64,000 nt of DNA from Cocos nucifera (GCA_006176705.1 QRFJ01002311.1:248001-312000); one strand, 5' to 3'. Shown: positions 11,564-23,041, counted from the stretch's first letter. Notes: a model not told the origin generated them from the letters alone. A program made the numbers and translations.

Positions 11564-13178
11564 TGATAGGAACGCGATGTTGTCGTTAAGACACCATGTT
11601 TATCAGTTTAATCTGACTTCTTAAAATAATTAAAAATACGTAGATAGCAGTGAGTCGGGTCGAAATCCATAGGGAAGGTAGTATTTTTAGATTTAAAATC
11701 TTTAATTTTATAAAAGAAAAAGAAAAGAGAAGAGTTTTGGGATCAAAAGTGAAGTCGAAAAATAAAAAGCAAAAATTAAAAGGTGCAGAAATTTAAACTT
11801 AGGTACTAAGATCTACTAGTTAGATCTTAGCATCTACTTGCAATAAAATAAAAAATAATAATTTAAAGTACAAAATTAAATTGCAATAAAAATAAAAAAA
11901 TATGAAATTAAAGAGCATAAAAATAAATATTGCATTTAAAAAATTTATAATTTAAATACATAAAATAAAAAAAAAATAAAACAGGCTGATCTCTGATCTT
12001 GGATCGATATTGGTGGAAAGATAGTGTAGAAGCCTCGCTCTTCTTCTCGGCACTAATTGCTTTGAAGCAGCCATTAACCCATAGCCTGGCTTCACCCTAT
12101 ACCAAAGCTTCATCTTGACCGGAGATGTTGATTTCTGAAGGCCTGGGTCCTTTTTATAGAGCTAGGGAGGCTAGATATTTTTTCTGGAGGCAATGTGGGA
12201 CTAAGGGTTGTTTTAATCGTGAAAATAGGAAGAAATCTGAGTGAAATTCGAATTAAAATAGCCCCTATTGAGTTCTTTTAATTCTAGCCATTAGATGGTG
12301 ATTCGATGCTTCCAAAAATATCAAAAATAGACATGTAATGGCCCAAATCAAGTCGGATTAATTTCTGACCATTGGATCATGCTTGATGGAGGAATTTAGG
12401 CCATTGATCACATGTCTGAGAGTTTGATCACCGTCGGGAGCCTTCTAAACTGTCGGATCAAAGCTGGAATCAAGCACTACCATCCGATGGCGATCCGGAT
12501 GAAATCAGCAATCAAAAAAAATCTGATCGTTCGATCTTGACCGCAAATAACCACCACCGCATGATCGCGTGTTTACTGTTCCCATGGACTATGTGGACCA
12601 GCCACATCATGCACCACAACCAATCAGCATCTTTTATTGACAGATGAAAAGATCAAAATGCCTTGAGAGCCATGATGAATTTTTTATAAACCCTTTAGGG
12701 GTCTAGGTCCACCATATGGCAAGCTCTAATTCGTCGGTATCTGCTGAGCTGGCGGTCCATACTATGTTGTAGACCGACTGATGGCTTCTAGGCTTGAGTT
12801 GGCTAGCATGGATGGCTTAGTGCATTGGCTTGGTCGGCTTGACTTGGTGCATTTGGACGCGCCAGTTGCTGCGGTGTGGCTGCTTGAGCCGTTTGAGCCA
12901 TATGTTATTTTTCATTTAAATTTTTTTATTTTATTTCTTTAGAAATTCATATCTTTTTCGTTTTAGCTCTGTTTTGCTCCAAACTTATTTCGTTATGATA
13001 AAAAAAATAAGATCTTTTCATTAATTATAAAATTTTATTTTTTAATTTTTATTATTTTTTAATTAATAAAAATATGAATTTCTTAAAAATTATATATAAG
13101 TTGATATTAATTCTTAAAAATTAATATGAATTAATTGATAAATTAATACTTTTATTGGTGAATTTATGATGCTTATCA
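11564..13178 (-). repeat. D 5' LTR
   Basis: This 1615-bp repeat pairs with 5401-7022 and lies next to the primer site. A TATA-like TATAAAAAGG is on the minus strand at 12151-12158. No gene is present. Confidence 0.92.
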
Positions 13179-13802
13179 TTTTGCTAAATTGAAACATAAT
13201 TGAACATAGCTCCTAAAATCAGGAGTGGTCAATCCCATCTTGATACACGCACCAACTCCACAAGTACTTGACTGTGCTCAAAAATCTTTCATCACTGAAT
13301 TAAAAATTCAGATAGTCCAGCACCAAAATACAGTGAGTTGCTTGAAAGTTATCATGGTGATCTTAGATTGGAGAAAAATTTATACCCATATTCTATCGAA
13401 GCTAATCTTAATAGGAGAAAAGCCCCAGAGTTGGTCACGTTCAGTGTAGATGTACCCATACATCTCACTTGCATGCCATATCAGTGTTTCAATACTTCTT
13501 GGTTATGAGGATAACCAACCTATATGGCACACAATGATCTATACTTGATAAACGTTGTCATCCTAAGTAACAACATATCATTTGGTCGTGAACTATTTAA
13601 GGACTAAATGATAAATCCTCCTTTGCCAAATCTAAATAGTCCTAAGGACTTCATTACAACATAGGAGTTCATTAGAAGACAATAGAATTTATGATAAAAA
13701 ATATCAAAATAATTTTTATTAATTTATAATTCATATACAATTATAAATATATGGCCCAACCATCAACAAACTAATGATTGGCTTTGGGACACATTCCCAA
13801 CA
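13179..13802 (-). repeat. E1 5' LTR, upstream part
   Basis: This is the first part of the E1 LTR on the minus strand, beginning TGTTGGGAATGTGTCCC at 13802. It is homologous to the start of the E2 LTRs at 31807 and 42883. The LTR continues at 5400 after the D insertion. Confidence 0.85.
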
Positions 13803-14828
13803 TCCCTTGCACCTACATCCACTCCTCAAGCTCCTACTTGGAAATTTAAATCCACTAACCGTATTCAAACTGAATACACCATTGGAAATCTTCAACCCTA
13901 GCTATCCCAAGCTAGAACATTTATTTTTTGGGTACAAGCCAACCTAGTATAATCCTATTCAAGGTTAGGATCAATCTTTCCAAGTTTTGGAACTCCCCCA
14001 AAACTTGAATCAAAACAGTAAAGCAGAGTAAAAGATTTAATAACAATCAAATACAAGTTTAGCTCAATTTGTGAGTAGATAAAATCTTAAGAACACTTTT
14101 TACAATAATGAAGGAAGCTTCTCTAATTTTTCTTAAGATTGTTGGATATTTAAAAGGGCTCTTGAGAGGTAGGTGAACTTGAAACGAAGGCTTCTTTGCT
14201 TGAAGATGACTTTTGCTTAGGGCTAAAATTAAATCACACCAATCTCTTGTGTTTTTTTCTATTTAAAGCCTTTTAAATCTTCAATAGGTGGAGGAGAGAA
14301 TTCTGTGCAAGATTTGTAGCTGTTGGAGACATTAAAGAAATCATTAAAACCTGCCAAAATAAGAAAAAATAGTCGTTGCAGAAAAATATTCGTTGTAGGG
14401 GTCGATTCATGAGTCGACTCATGGGTTGACTCATGGCACAAGGGTCGACCTCGAGGTCGACCTCTGAGATTAAATTTAGAAAAATAGTTGCTCTATATTT
14501 TTAGCCTTCAAAATAGTAGAGGTCGACCCTTGGCACAGAGACAGCGTGCCAAATAGCCCTTTTCAGCAAGGGACGACCTAGGGGTCAACTCTTTCACTTC
14601 AAACTTGATTTTCTTTCAAAATAAGTATCCAAAAATCATGGGACTGCCTCCAAAGAATTAGAAATCTTCTATACTTTCTCTTGAGGCTCGCAGATTAAAA
14701 CTTGATAAAATTATGATTTTGCCCCTGAAATATAAAAAGTCTTTTCTCAAGCCAAATTCATTAGTAATCTCCTCAAATACTTTGTAACCATCAAAATCAA
14801 TTCTTGGAGCAACACCGATCATTTTAGA
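13803..14828. other. Unresolved noncoding DNA, LTR-like on the minus strand
   Basis: About 1 kb between E1 and the gag remnant at 14829 has no recognisable coding frame. On the minus strand it looks like an LTR: a possible start TGAGGAGATTAC near 14775 and a run AGGGGCAAAATCATAATTTT further on. I cannot find a partner copy. It contains two perfect palindromes (14408-14423 and 14443-14462) and several GTCGAC-type words. Confidence 0.4.
14408..14462. repeat. Pair of perfect palindromes
   Basis: CATGAGTCGACTCATG (14408-14423) and GGTCGACCTCGAGGTCGACC (14443-14462) are both perfect palindromes within 55 bp. Further GTCGACC words occur near 14524. They may be part of an LTR enhancer or simply local duplication. 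Confidence 0.85.
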
Positions 14829-15293
14829 ATGGACTGCTCTCTTCTCAAGAAATCATCCAAAAAGATTAAGAAGAAGGCGATGATGGCCACTTGGAGCGGT
14901 AATAAGGATTCTAGCTCTGAAGAAGAAACACAAGAAGTTGCCAACCTTTGCTTAATGGCACATCATGAAGTGATAAATGCAGAAAACTCATTAGATTTCA
15001 TATTTGAAAAATTACAAGATGCGTTTTCTGAACTTATGACTGAATATAGAAAAGTAATCTTGAAAAATAAAAATTTGAAGAAGCAAAATTCAAAACTTAT
15101 TCATGAAAAGAAAAGAATTTTTGAAAAATTAAATTTGCTAACTCTTGAAAATCAAAAATTAAATGATGAATTAATAAAAATCAAATCATTTGTAGAAAAA
15201 ATTACTTATAGCTATGAAAAATTGAACATGCTATTAAATGAGCAAAGAGCTATTTTTAACAAGACAGGATTAGGATTCAAACCTCACAAGTGA
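14829..15293 (+). pseudogene. gag: H: Copia gag C-terminal fragment with coiled coil
   Basis: A 154-codon frame resembles the middle and C-terminal part of a Copia gag. It has a basic patch (KKSSKKIKKKAMMATWS), an acidic Ser/Glu stretch, then EEETQEVANLCLMAHHEV and a Lys/Glu/Asn-rich coiled coil from about residue 55 to 150, ending KTGLGFKPHK. In such gags a CCHC zinc knuckle would follow. Here the frame stops at 15291, where the G LTR appears to begin with TGA, so the fragment was probably cut by that insertion. The capsid part is absent upstream. Confidence 0.6.
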
Positions 15294-16016
15294 AAGAGTA
15301 AGGATGGTGCTTCCAAGTCTTAAAAGACCGTGAAGAAGTCAAGATGGTGGCTCCTAAAGACTAGGATCAGTCGAAAATGTATCAGCTAGGATATGAGAGC
15401 TGGCACATTATCGAGCTGGCTAAAATGCAAGTTTAGCTGGCTCGGGATGAGATCGAGCTAGCTCAGACTGAAATCAAGCTAGCTCTCTCAGTCAAATAGA
15501 GAATGTGTTTCAAAATTCTGTGGCTTGATAGGCAGTCGAGCTAAGTCGAGTCTTCATCGAGCTCACTCAAGCAGGCGGACAGATGAGCATGGGGTTTTCT
15601 TGTTGGTCTTGGATTGGGTTTAATCCAAGGGATCTTAAGGCCTGGTTTGATAGGTCTTAAGATAGCTAATTCATGCATTGGACTAGGTCTTTAGTCCAAA
15701 AGGTGAGAGCATGCATGACATGGATGTACATGGGCTTGGGTAAGTGCTTTCTTGTATAGATTAAAATAGGAGAATTTTTTAGGGCTGAGTCTTGTTGGCT
15801 CAGGATCATATATATACTTTGTATATGTAATATTTTTGATAAGTAAAATTAAATTTTTTTTCTTTCTGAAACCCTAGATTCTTCTCTCTCTCTCTACCGC
15901 TGCCCTAACTTCAAATCATCTGATCTTCATCCTTGCTTATTATCATCTCCAACTTACTTCTTCGACATTGGTAGAAGGTACAAGGGTTTTCATAGATCCA
16001 AAAATAATTCATAACA
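15291..16016 (+). repeat. G 5' LTR
   Basis: The right end (ATAACA, 16016) is set by the primer site. The left end is inferred from the C LTR: TGGTGCTTCCAAGTCTT at 15305 matches TGGCACTCCCAAGTCTT in C, with the TGA at 15291 as likely start. It contains clusters of AGCTGGCT/CGAGCTAGCT words and a (TC)n run near 15882-15896. No 3' LTR is in the window. Confidence 0.65.
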
Positions 16017-16018
16017 AG

Positions 16019-16030
16019 TGGTATCAGAGC
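16019..16030 (+). other. Primer binding site of G
   Basis: TGGTATCAGAGC is the standard Copia site for initiator methionine tRNA, two bases after the LTR end. Confidence 0.93.
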
Positions 16031-16070
16031 TCGATGTATGTGGAAAGAGGATAAGATGCTAGAAAGTTGA

Positions 16071-16567
16071 ATGTCTTCAAGTGCTGTGAACTTAGCAAGA
16101 TCCTGTCAAGGTATTTCTCAAATCCCTTGGAGTTTGTGTTGCATTTTGGCTTTGGATCCAGCCATGGAAAGTAATATGAAAGTTGATTTTGAGAAGTTCA
16201 ATGGGAAAAAGAACTTTTTCATATCAAAAATTCATGTGGAAGATCTTCTGGTTCAAGCTGAATTGGATCAAGCATTGGAAGAAAAGCCTAAAGGGATGTT
16301 AGATCGTCAGTGGATGTCCCTGAAAAAGAAGGCATGCTCTATGATTAGAGGATGCTTGGTGGATGTGGCACTCTATTCAATCTTAGAGGAGAGGACCCCA
16401 AGAGGTTTATGGTCAAAATTGCTAACCATGTATATGGATAAAAATATGTGCAACAAACCAATGTTGAAGAAGAGACTATACAGTCTTCGGATGCAGGAAG
16501 GCGGAGATATCTTGGGACACATCTAGAAGTTCAATCAGATATGTAACAAGTTACTGAACATTAGGAT
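16071..16567 (+). pseudogene. gag: Copia gag of G, N-terminal part, cut by the CACTA element
   Basis: The likely start is the ATG at 16164 (MESNMKVDFEKFNGKKNF), the usual opening of Tnt1/Tork-like gags; an in-frame ATG at 16071 is less likely. The domain continues through LDRQWMSLKKKACSMIRGCL and a leucine-rich stretch to MQEGGDILGHI. A stop occurs at 16525, where a conserved residue is expected. The frame reads on to LLNIR at 16566 and is cut by CACTA F at 16568. The missing part resumes at 31793 and 45387. Confidence 0.82.
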
Positions 16568-16925
16568 CACTACTATAAAAAAGGGCTACGGCAGCGATTT
16601 GTAACCGCTATCGTAGCCCAAAAAATCGCTGTCATAAGCTATGGCAGCGATTTTCTAACTACTACTACTGCGATCGTTGCCGTAGCTCTATGGCAGCGGT
16701 TGCTTGAACCACTACCATAGATATTCTACTATAGTGATTTATAAATCGCTGTAATAGATCGACCTATAGCAGCGATTATGTAACTACTGCCATAGATTAT
16801 CTATAGCAGCGGTTACATAACCGCTGCTATAGATCTAATGCAGCGGTTGGCATCATTTGTACTAGGGACCTATGGCAGCGGTTGGCACGGATATGGCAAC
16901 GATTATAAAACCACTACCATATATC
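16568..16925. repeat. Left terminal inverted repeat and subterminal repeats of F
   Basis: The CACTA terminus is followed by repeated short palindromes of the form TATGGCAGCGGTT...AACCGCTGCCATA, each about 30 bp, in both orientations. In En/Spm elements such subterminal motifs bind the TNPA-type protein. That binding is inference here. The last unit ends near 16922. Confidence 0.88.
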
Positions 16926-17091
16926 TTGAATAATTAAAAAAAAATAATTTTTTTTATTTTTTTATATATTTTATCTGATAAAATAGATATATAATATAAG
17001 AAAATATAATAAACACAAAAATTATTTTGAAATGCTAAAATTTTATTATCGAATAAAATTTATTATAATATTTTTAAAAAAAAACAAAATG

Positions 17092-17390
17092 CATCAAAAG
17101 TTTTCGAAATCTACATCATCGTCGTTGTCATTGGGATCCAGAGCTAGAGCTAGAACTGCAGCTAGAGCCGGAGATGGAGTCAGAGCTGAAGCTGGAGCTG
17201 GTGTTGGAGCCGGAGCTAGAGTTGGAGTTGGAATATGGGCCAACATATCCTCGGATACTGAGTAGCCAATATCAAGGTGGACGGGGTATGCTCCGACTGC
17301 TCCTTGGATGCTGAACTACGCATAAACCATCGAGGGGTAGCGGTGAAAGCTAGATGGCATTTCGATGCCATCGTGATCTGCAACGTTAAT
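17092..17390 (-). pseudogene. C-terminal exon of the CACTA transposase
   Basis: On the minus strand a frame reads SSFHRYPSMVYA, a stop, then HLDIGYSVSEDMLAHIPTPT. An Ala/Pro/Leu repeat follows, ending in the acidic tail DPNDNDDDVDFENF and a stop near 17092. Proline-rich linkers with acidic ends are common at the end of plant CACTA transposases. The opposite strand gives a Gly/Ala/Arg-rich frame that is only its shadow. It is downstream of the DUF4216 segment, probably across an intron. Confidence 0.5.
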
Positions 17391-17690
17391 GAACATTAAT
17401 CAATATAACATGTTGAACAATAATATTAGTATAGCATCAATAAATAGTCTTTAATATTTATACTAGACGGATGTTTTCTTAGTAGCCGGCACGATACGAC
17501 ACGGCATGGCCTACCGGCATGACACAGCATGGCCTACTAGTACAGCACGATACGGCATTGCACACATTTTTCTTAAGCTTTCAAAGATCAAAAGAAAGAG
17601 AGCTCTTTGACCAAAATAATAAAGATATAAAGGAAAATTTAAATAAAAATTAATAATTAGACTCTAATAATTTATACCAGAATGTTGAAG
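17391..17690. other. Probable intron of the CACTA transposase
   Basis: AT-rich DNA lies between the DUF4216 segment and the last exon. It includes a short repeat of GGCATGGCCTAC and CACGATACG words at about 17490-17560. No coding sequence is recognised. Confidence 0.35.
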
Positions 17691-18320
17691 TCATCGCCAA
17701 GTGGCATCTACAATATGGACATCACCATCGCTCCTAACAAATATGTCTAGGACCTCAACAATACCAGGTAAGTTTTGTCCTAGAGGAGCGCTTTGCATGC
17801 ATGGTCCAACATCGTCATCAAGTTTGATATCATCAAAAATATGCCTAGGCACCATCCTCACAACAACACCCTATTGAGACTCCAAGGGATCACTAATGTA
17901 GAAGACTTGACTAGCTTGGAAGGCAAGTATATATAGTTCTTCAGTGTGGAGATAGTGTTACATGTTAACGAGAGTAAAACCACACTCATCAGTCTTCATC
18001 CCAGACTGTGATAAGGTGTCAAACCAATCGCACTTCATCAATGCGATCCTTCCTTTAGAATAATAGTTCAAGATGACTATCTTCTCCACCACACCATAAT
18101 AGTTCAAATCCTCCATACGAGACTGTGAATCTCTCGAGCTAGCATAACACCCAATGATGGTGCTTAACATGATGCCACTATTTTGTGTTGCCATATTTAT
18201 AGACCTGCTGTGAATATTAAACCTATAGTCGTTAATGACGAGCTGTTTAGACTCACGCACGGTATGATTAGGGTCCATTGAAAAAGCACATACTTCAGAG
18301 CTCATATCACTGAGCGGCAA
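17691..18320 (-). pseudogene. CACTA transposase, DUF4216 segment
   Basis: The frame from 18320 to 17958 contains YYGVVEKIVILNYYSKGRIA, KCDWFDT and DECGFTLVNM, the pattern of the DUF4216 domain found after DUF4218 in plant CACTA proteins. After a TAA the same frame continues with QASQVFYISDPLESQ, a TAG, and VVVRMVPRHIFDD, matching the usual follow-on. It ends in an acidic stretch and a TGA near 17691. The two internal stops show decay. Confidence 0.75.
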
Positions 18321-18581
18321 TCTCCATACCTAATTAAGAAGATGATACCTAATTAGTAAACATGCTCCAATAAGTTATACCAAGTAAGGATATATAATCG
18401 CTTATATGATCTTTGAACCATTCAGAAAATTCATTGCTATGCATTTTCTCTTTCTCTCGCATATATAGAGCACTATATTTTACTCTTATGACTTTTTTGT
18501 ATTTATTGCATGCATAAAGAACAAATTTAGGTATAATTAGATATTTTTTTAATTATTATGAAATAAATAATGCTGAGTGAC

Positions 18582-20697
18582 TTATCTTATGTATGGCTCA
18601 ATGACATCACAGTTGAAGAGCACGTAGCGGTGTGCCTTATCCCTTTCCTCAATGCTCAAATCAGTGAAGTAGTATGAAGTGAAAAATCCACTTGGCTGTA
18701 GAATGAACTCAAATGCAGGCTCAATTAGCTTATACTGATCATCCTGATTCCTCATTGACCGATTATAACATGTCTCGAGTTTGTTTAAGTATATGGTACA
18801 AAAATCCATACACTCTTGACCCAAATAATCTTTTGCTATAGATCCCTCCGGGTGATTTATATTTCTTACATAAGATTTTAGAGTTTGAATATTTTTCTCA
18901 GTAGGATACATCCATCGGCAGAACACTGGGGCTTCAAGTGTAACTTTCCCTGCAAGGTGCATGGTGAGATGCATCATAATCATGAAAAATGATGGTGGAA
19001 ATATCTTCTCTAGATCACATAATATAGTCACCGCTCTTGCCTTCATTTTTTTCACATCTTTCTTAAGCAATCTCTTTACACAAATATCTCTGTAAAAGTT
19101 GCAAAGACGAATAACCATCATTCTAACATTTTTTGGCAACATGCAGCAAATAGCTACTGGGATCAATTTCTGCATCAGTGCATGATAATCATGAGTCTTC
19201 AATCCTCTAAGTTTGACATTCTTACTATTCACATGCTTTGATATGTTGCTTGAGTATCCATCTGGGACCTTTATGTTCTCCAACACAAGAAGAAATGTGG
19301 ACCGTTCGGAGGCATTCATAACATAGCATGCATGAGGAAGCCTCCACTATTCTCACCTTGTCAGCTTTGGATGGAGTGATCTTCTAATATCCCATTCTTT
19401 CAAGTCAAGTCAGGAATTCAAGTCATCCTTGGTCTTATTCTTGATATTCAGGATTGTTGCCAAAAGAAGCCTGCACACATTCTTTTCAATATGCATTACA
19501 TCTAAGCAGTGGCGCAATAAGTTTGTCTCCCAATATGGCAAGTCAAAGAAGATGCTCTTTTTCCTCCAATTAAAGTGTATGTCATTTTTCTTTGATCGAT
19601 ACTTCCTTTTTTTACCACCAATCGGATCTTCTTTCCCAAATTCAACACTAAGACCATCCAACACTCTAAGTACTTTACTTTCAGACATCCGATCAGGCAC
19701 CTCACCTTCTTCAATAGTGCCATTGAAGGAGCGTGCATTCCTTCTGTATGGATGATTTCGATGGAGGAAACATCGATGCCCCATATAGCTAAAGCTCCTC
19801 TGATGTGTCAACCTTTTAGACCAAGTGGTTCTTCCACAGTTCGGGCATGCTAGCTCATCTTTGGTGCTCCAACCCGACATTAGGGCATAGGCTGGAAAGT
19901 TATTTATTGTTCACAAAAGCATTGCATGCATGGAGAATGACTCATTCAATAAAGCATCAAAAGTTGGAATAACTTGAATGCTCCATAATTATTTCAGCTC
20001 GACAATAAGAGGCTGTAAATAAACATCAATGTCATTACCTACCTCCATCGGTCCAGGGATGAGCACTGTCATGAAAGCAAAGGATTTTTTCATACACATC
20101 CATGATGGAAGGTTGTAAACATGAATAAATACTGGCCATACACTATGAATAGTATTCATATGCTTGAACGGGTTGAAACCATCGCACGATAAGCCCAACC
20201 TCACATTACATATCTCTTGTGCGAAGTTGGGATGTAATTCATTAAACTTCTACCATGCCTCTCTATCGGCTGGATGTCTCAATGCATCATCTTTTGTTCG
20301 GTTCTCTTCATGCCATCTCAGATTCTTCGATGTCTTTGCCGACATAAAAAACTTTTGTAGTCTCGAAATCAAAGAAAAGTGCCACATCAATTTTTGAGGT
20401 ACACGAGTCAATATGTCATCTTTATTCTATTTCCATCTTGATACATTGCACCTTGTGCACTCATTGCGGTCGACATCCTCCTTCCAATAAAGCATGTAAT
20501 CATTGGGACATGCATGTATCTTGGTATAAGTAAAGCCCAATAGTTCAATAATCTTCGATGCCTCATAATTATTCTTCAAAATTCATGCATCATCTAGAAG
20601 AATGTCCTTCAAAAGCTTTAGTATACAGTTCACTCCATTATTACTGAATCCATTGGAGCATTTCACATGATACAATCAGATTAAGAACTCAAGCTTT
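18582..20697 (-). pseudogene. CACTA transposase core: Tnp2 (Transposase_21) and DUF4218
   Basis: From high to low coordinates this encodes YTKIHACPNDYMLYWKED (about 20530-20475), then VRLGLSCDGFNPFKHMNT, WPVFIHVYNLPSWMCMKKSF and IPGPMEVGNDIDVYLQPL (20204-19989). It goes on to LSGWSTKDELACPNCGR-like sequence (MSGWSTKDELACPNC, near 19880), LRHCLDVMHIEKNVC (near 19500), and the DUF4218 block with LRGLKTHDYHALMQKLIPVA, LEKIFPPSFF and HPEGSIAKDYL (19319-18582). This is the catalytic region of CACTA transposases, acting on the element ends in the nucleus. In-frame stops (in LEFLI.LYHVK, DDA.ILKNNY and EAW.KFNEL) and frame breaks make it non-functional. It is split from its N-terminal part by LTR A. 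Confidence 0.88.
20464..20697. repeat. Transposase segment duplicated at 24831-25064, first copy
   Basis: This 234-bp piece of the CACTA transposase directly precedes the LTR at 20698. It recurs at 24831-25064 directly before the LTR at 25065, with a constant offset of 4367 bases and no difference that I can see. A retrotransposon insertion duplicates only about 5 bp, so something else made the second copy. Confidence 0.93.
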
Positions 20698-23027
20698 TGT
20701 TAGATATATGTGTCCTAGAAGCCAGAATTGGCTGACACTTGTAATACACTTCTAGGGGCAAAATTGTAATTATGACTATAATCAATAAAATGGGTTATTT
20801 TCTATCACATATGTGTATTTAGTGTCTGTGATACATTCTTTGAGTTAATGGTAATGATAATTTATATTTTCAAGAGTTAAAAATTTAAAACATGAATAAT
20901 CATTATTAACTCATAAAATGCTCCCGACCATAGGATCATCACGAGGATGGTGATTGATCCGAAAGATTGGTGTACAATCACTTCTTTTTAGTAGATGAGT
21001 CTTGAGTCTATGGTGTGGAGACATCAGAGCGAGAGTACAGGTACTTGTTAGAGAACAAGGGCACTGAGCATGACCACCTCGAGTAGTCATTAAGGAGTCT
21101 ACCTTCTCGTCAATGACTGACTCGATGCTGCAGTGGTGTGTCTGGTTCTTTGACCTGAGATGCATCGACAGTTCACCTTGAGGGTGTTATAGTTTGACTA
21201 CACCATTACTCGGTCTCCTAGCCATACGAAACCCTGAGGTGTATGTTGGCTATAGCATGTTCATTGTAGGAATGGATTGCATCAAGATGGAATCTATCTA
21301 CCTCGGTGGTAGAGGAGCAGCCCTATGATGATCATAAGAATCAAGTCCAGAAGCCCATGGCCATGGCAGAGTGAAATAATAGAAAGAGTTTCTATTTAAA
21401 TTTTCACATTGGACTTGAATCGAAATGATTACATCATATGATAGAAACTAGGGTTTGACGAGTTTACCTTAACCCTAATCTGATCGGGGCTCAAGATAGA
21501 AGAACTTAATCACACAAGTAGCTGCACCAAGAGGTTCGCATTCAGCTCTAATGAGTTGCCACCATATACTGCTAGGTGTCACTGGTGGATTTTGGGAGCA
21601 ATTAGAATGATTTAGATGATCGATCATTCTAGCTGTTCGAATCAGAAGAGTTCTGATCCATCGAAAGGAGTTTCGATGATGTCGATGATAGAGATCATGA
21701 CATATCCCATTACCATACAGAACTGAACCTAACTGGGTCACACAAACAAGGGTTTGAATCTGGTGATCATCAATTGAACCGGTCCAGTTTAATTGATNNN
21801 NNNNNNNNNNNNNNNNNNNNNNTGATCTGAATGAGATTCATTAGGTTCAGAAATCGTGCTACACCTCGATGAACCTACAGTTCTTCTTTTACTATCATAA
21901 ATAAGTTGTCCTGACTAAGACAAAGGAGTTTGTGCTCAATTAGAGGCTTTCATATGGTCTGATTGGAGTTAGTCAAGTTAGAAAAAGGTTGTCTTATTTT
22001 GTAAGACATTATCTGCCATTTTTGGTCACCTGCCATTTCCGTTCTTTGCTTTGGTCAAAAGTCTACCCTTTGACAGGTCAATGTGTGACCATTGACACTT
22101 TAACTTTTGACCAATGTTCACACACCTATTGGAAGAGCCTGGTGGGGGCTGTCCCCTGCCAGAACCTGACAAGGAAGAGGGTGGCACGGCTACCTTGGCG
22201 TGTGGCCAAATTGAGGCGCCTAGGAGTCCCTGTTTGGATAGGACTCCATCTTCTTTTTTGGATTTCGATTAAGAGTTTCTGTCCTAAGAAACCAACTTTG
22301 ACTGGTCTTAGCTCTTAAGGGGAATCCAGGGGACTCTTTTTCCACCAATCAATTTAGATCTGATTTTCAAAAGAAAGGGTTGTGATTGGGTGGATAGAAA
22401 GGAGTTGGATTCACGCTTTAGTCATAAGAATAAGAGGACCCTGCACCCAACTCAGATTGTATTCTGAAAGTTGTGAGAATTGAACTCCCACACCCCAAGG
22501 CTGCCTCTCCCCTCTTCCTTTATTGCCTAACCCACCTTCTCCCTCTCCTCTCCAACATCTAAAAGGAGTTTTTGCGACCTTAGTTGTGTTGCGATCCGAA
22601 TCAAAGAAAAGGGCAACTGAAAGCTAGAAGGACTGTGCTGCTGCAAAGGACGATTGCTGATCTTCAAAAGGAGTTTTGGAAAATCCTCCAGATCAGATCA
22701 GATCTATTTGGGACATGATCAGGATAGAAGAGGATCTCCAGATCCAGTCTGAGTGAATGACCGGTAGAGGGGCAGGCACTTGCATGGCTAGATCCAGAAC
22801 CTTCCGCTGCATATAGGACATCATCGAGTAATAGGATTACCACTTCAAGGTAAAATTAAATCTTAATTAATTTATACTTAAAAATTATTTTAATTTATAA
22901 AAATAATAATAATTAGATCTAAAATATTTTCAAATCTGATTAGGATTAAGGAAAAAAATTTTTAAAAAATATCTCTTGATCAGATATCTGAACGAACCCT
23001 GGTCCGAGAAATCAGGATTTTTCTTCA
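20698..23027 (+). repeat. Family A LTR, copy A1
   Basis: It begins TGTTAGATATATGTGTCC and ends GGATTTTTCTTCA. It matches A2 (25065-27353), A3 (38600-40882) and both LTRs of B. It includes the 25-N gap at 21798-21822. Small frames inside it (for example 21989-22318) are not genes. Confidence 0.92.
21798..21822. other. Assembly gap (25 N)
   Basis: The run of 25 N separates ...AATTGAT from TGATCTGAATG.... The intact copy A2 reads AATTGATCTGAATG without interruption, so the two sides overlap by TGAT and nothing is missing. Confidence 0.97.
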
Positions 23028-23029
23028 AC

Positions 23030-23041
23030 TGGTATCAAAGC
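23030..23041 (+). other. Primer binding site of A1
   Basis: TGGTATCAAAGC differs by one base from the TGGTATCAGAGC site in B (51266-51277). It follows the LTR end by two bases. Confidence 0.85.

Larger units (their letters stand above)
5401..13178 (-). mobile_element. D: Ty3/Gypsy-type element with gag but no pol
   Basis: The element is flanked by two similar LTRs (5401-7022 and 11564-13178), each starting TGATAGGAA and ending GCTTATCA. A tRNA primer site lies inside the right LTR, so it is transcribed on the minus strand. The flanks are TTTTA (5396-5400) and TTTTG (13179-13183), a 5-bp target duplication with one mismatch. The 4.5-kb interior holds a Gypsy gag but no protease, reverse transcriptase, RNase H or integrase that I can find on either strand. 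It is inserted in the E1 LTR. Confidence 0.88.
1..13802 (-). mobile_element. E1: partial Ty1/Copia retrotransposon, interrupted by Gypsy element D
   Basis: A minus-strand Copia element is cut off by the left window edge. Reading from high to low coordinates it has a 5' LTR (13802 to 3022, split by D at 5401-13178), a primer site (3019-3008), a leader, gag and the start of protease. The 3' part of pol and the 3' LTR lie outside the window. Its gag and LTR resemble those of E2 at 31807-45386, which is the same family on the other strand. The LTR begins TGTTGGGAATGTGTCCC at 13802 on the minus strand and ends TTCA at 3022. Confidence 0.85.

Noticed and set aside
17032..17265. Plus-strand frame rich in Ala, Gly and Arg
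   Set aside because: It is the shadow of the minus-strand Ala/Pro-rich tail of the CACTA transposase, which ends in a coherent acidic motif and stop.
21989..22318. 109-codon frame, with a related one at 26313-26645
   Set aside because: Both lie in family A LTRs at the same relative place. The frame is broken differently in each copy and is not open in B.
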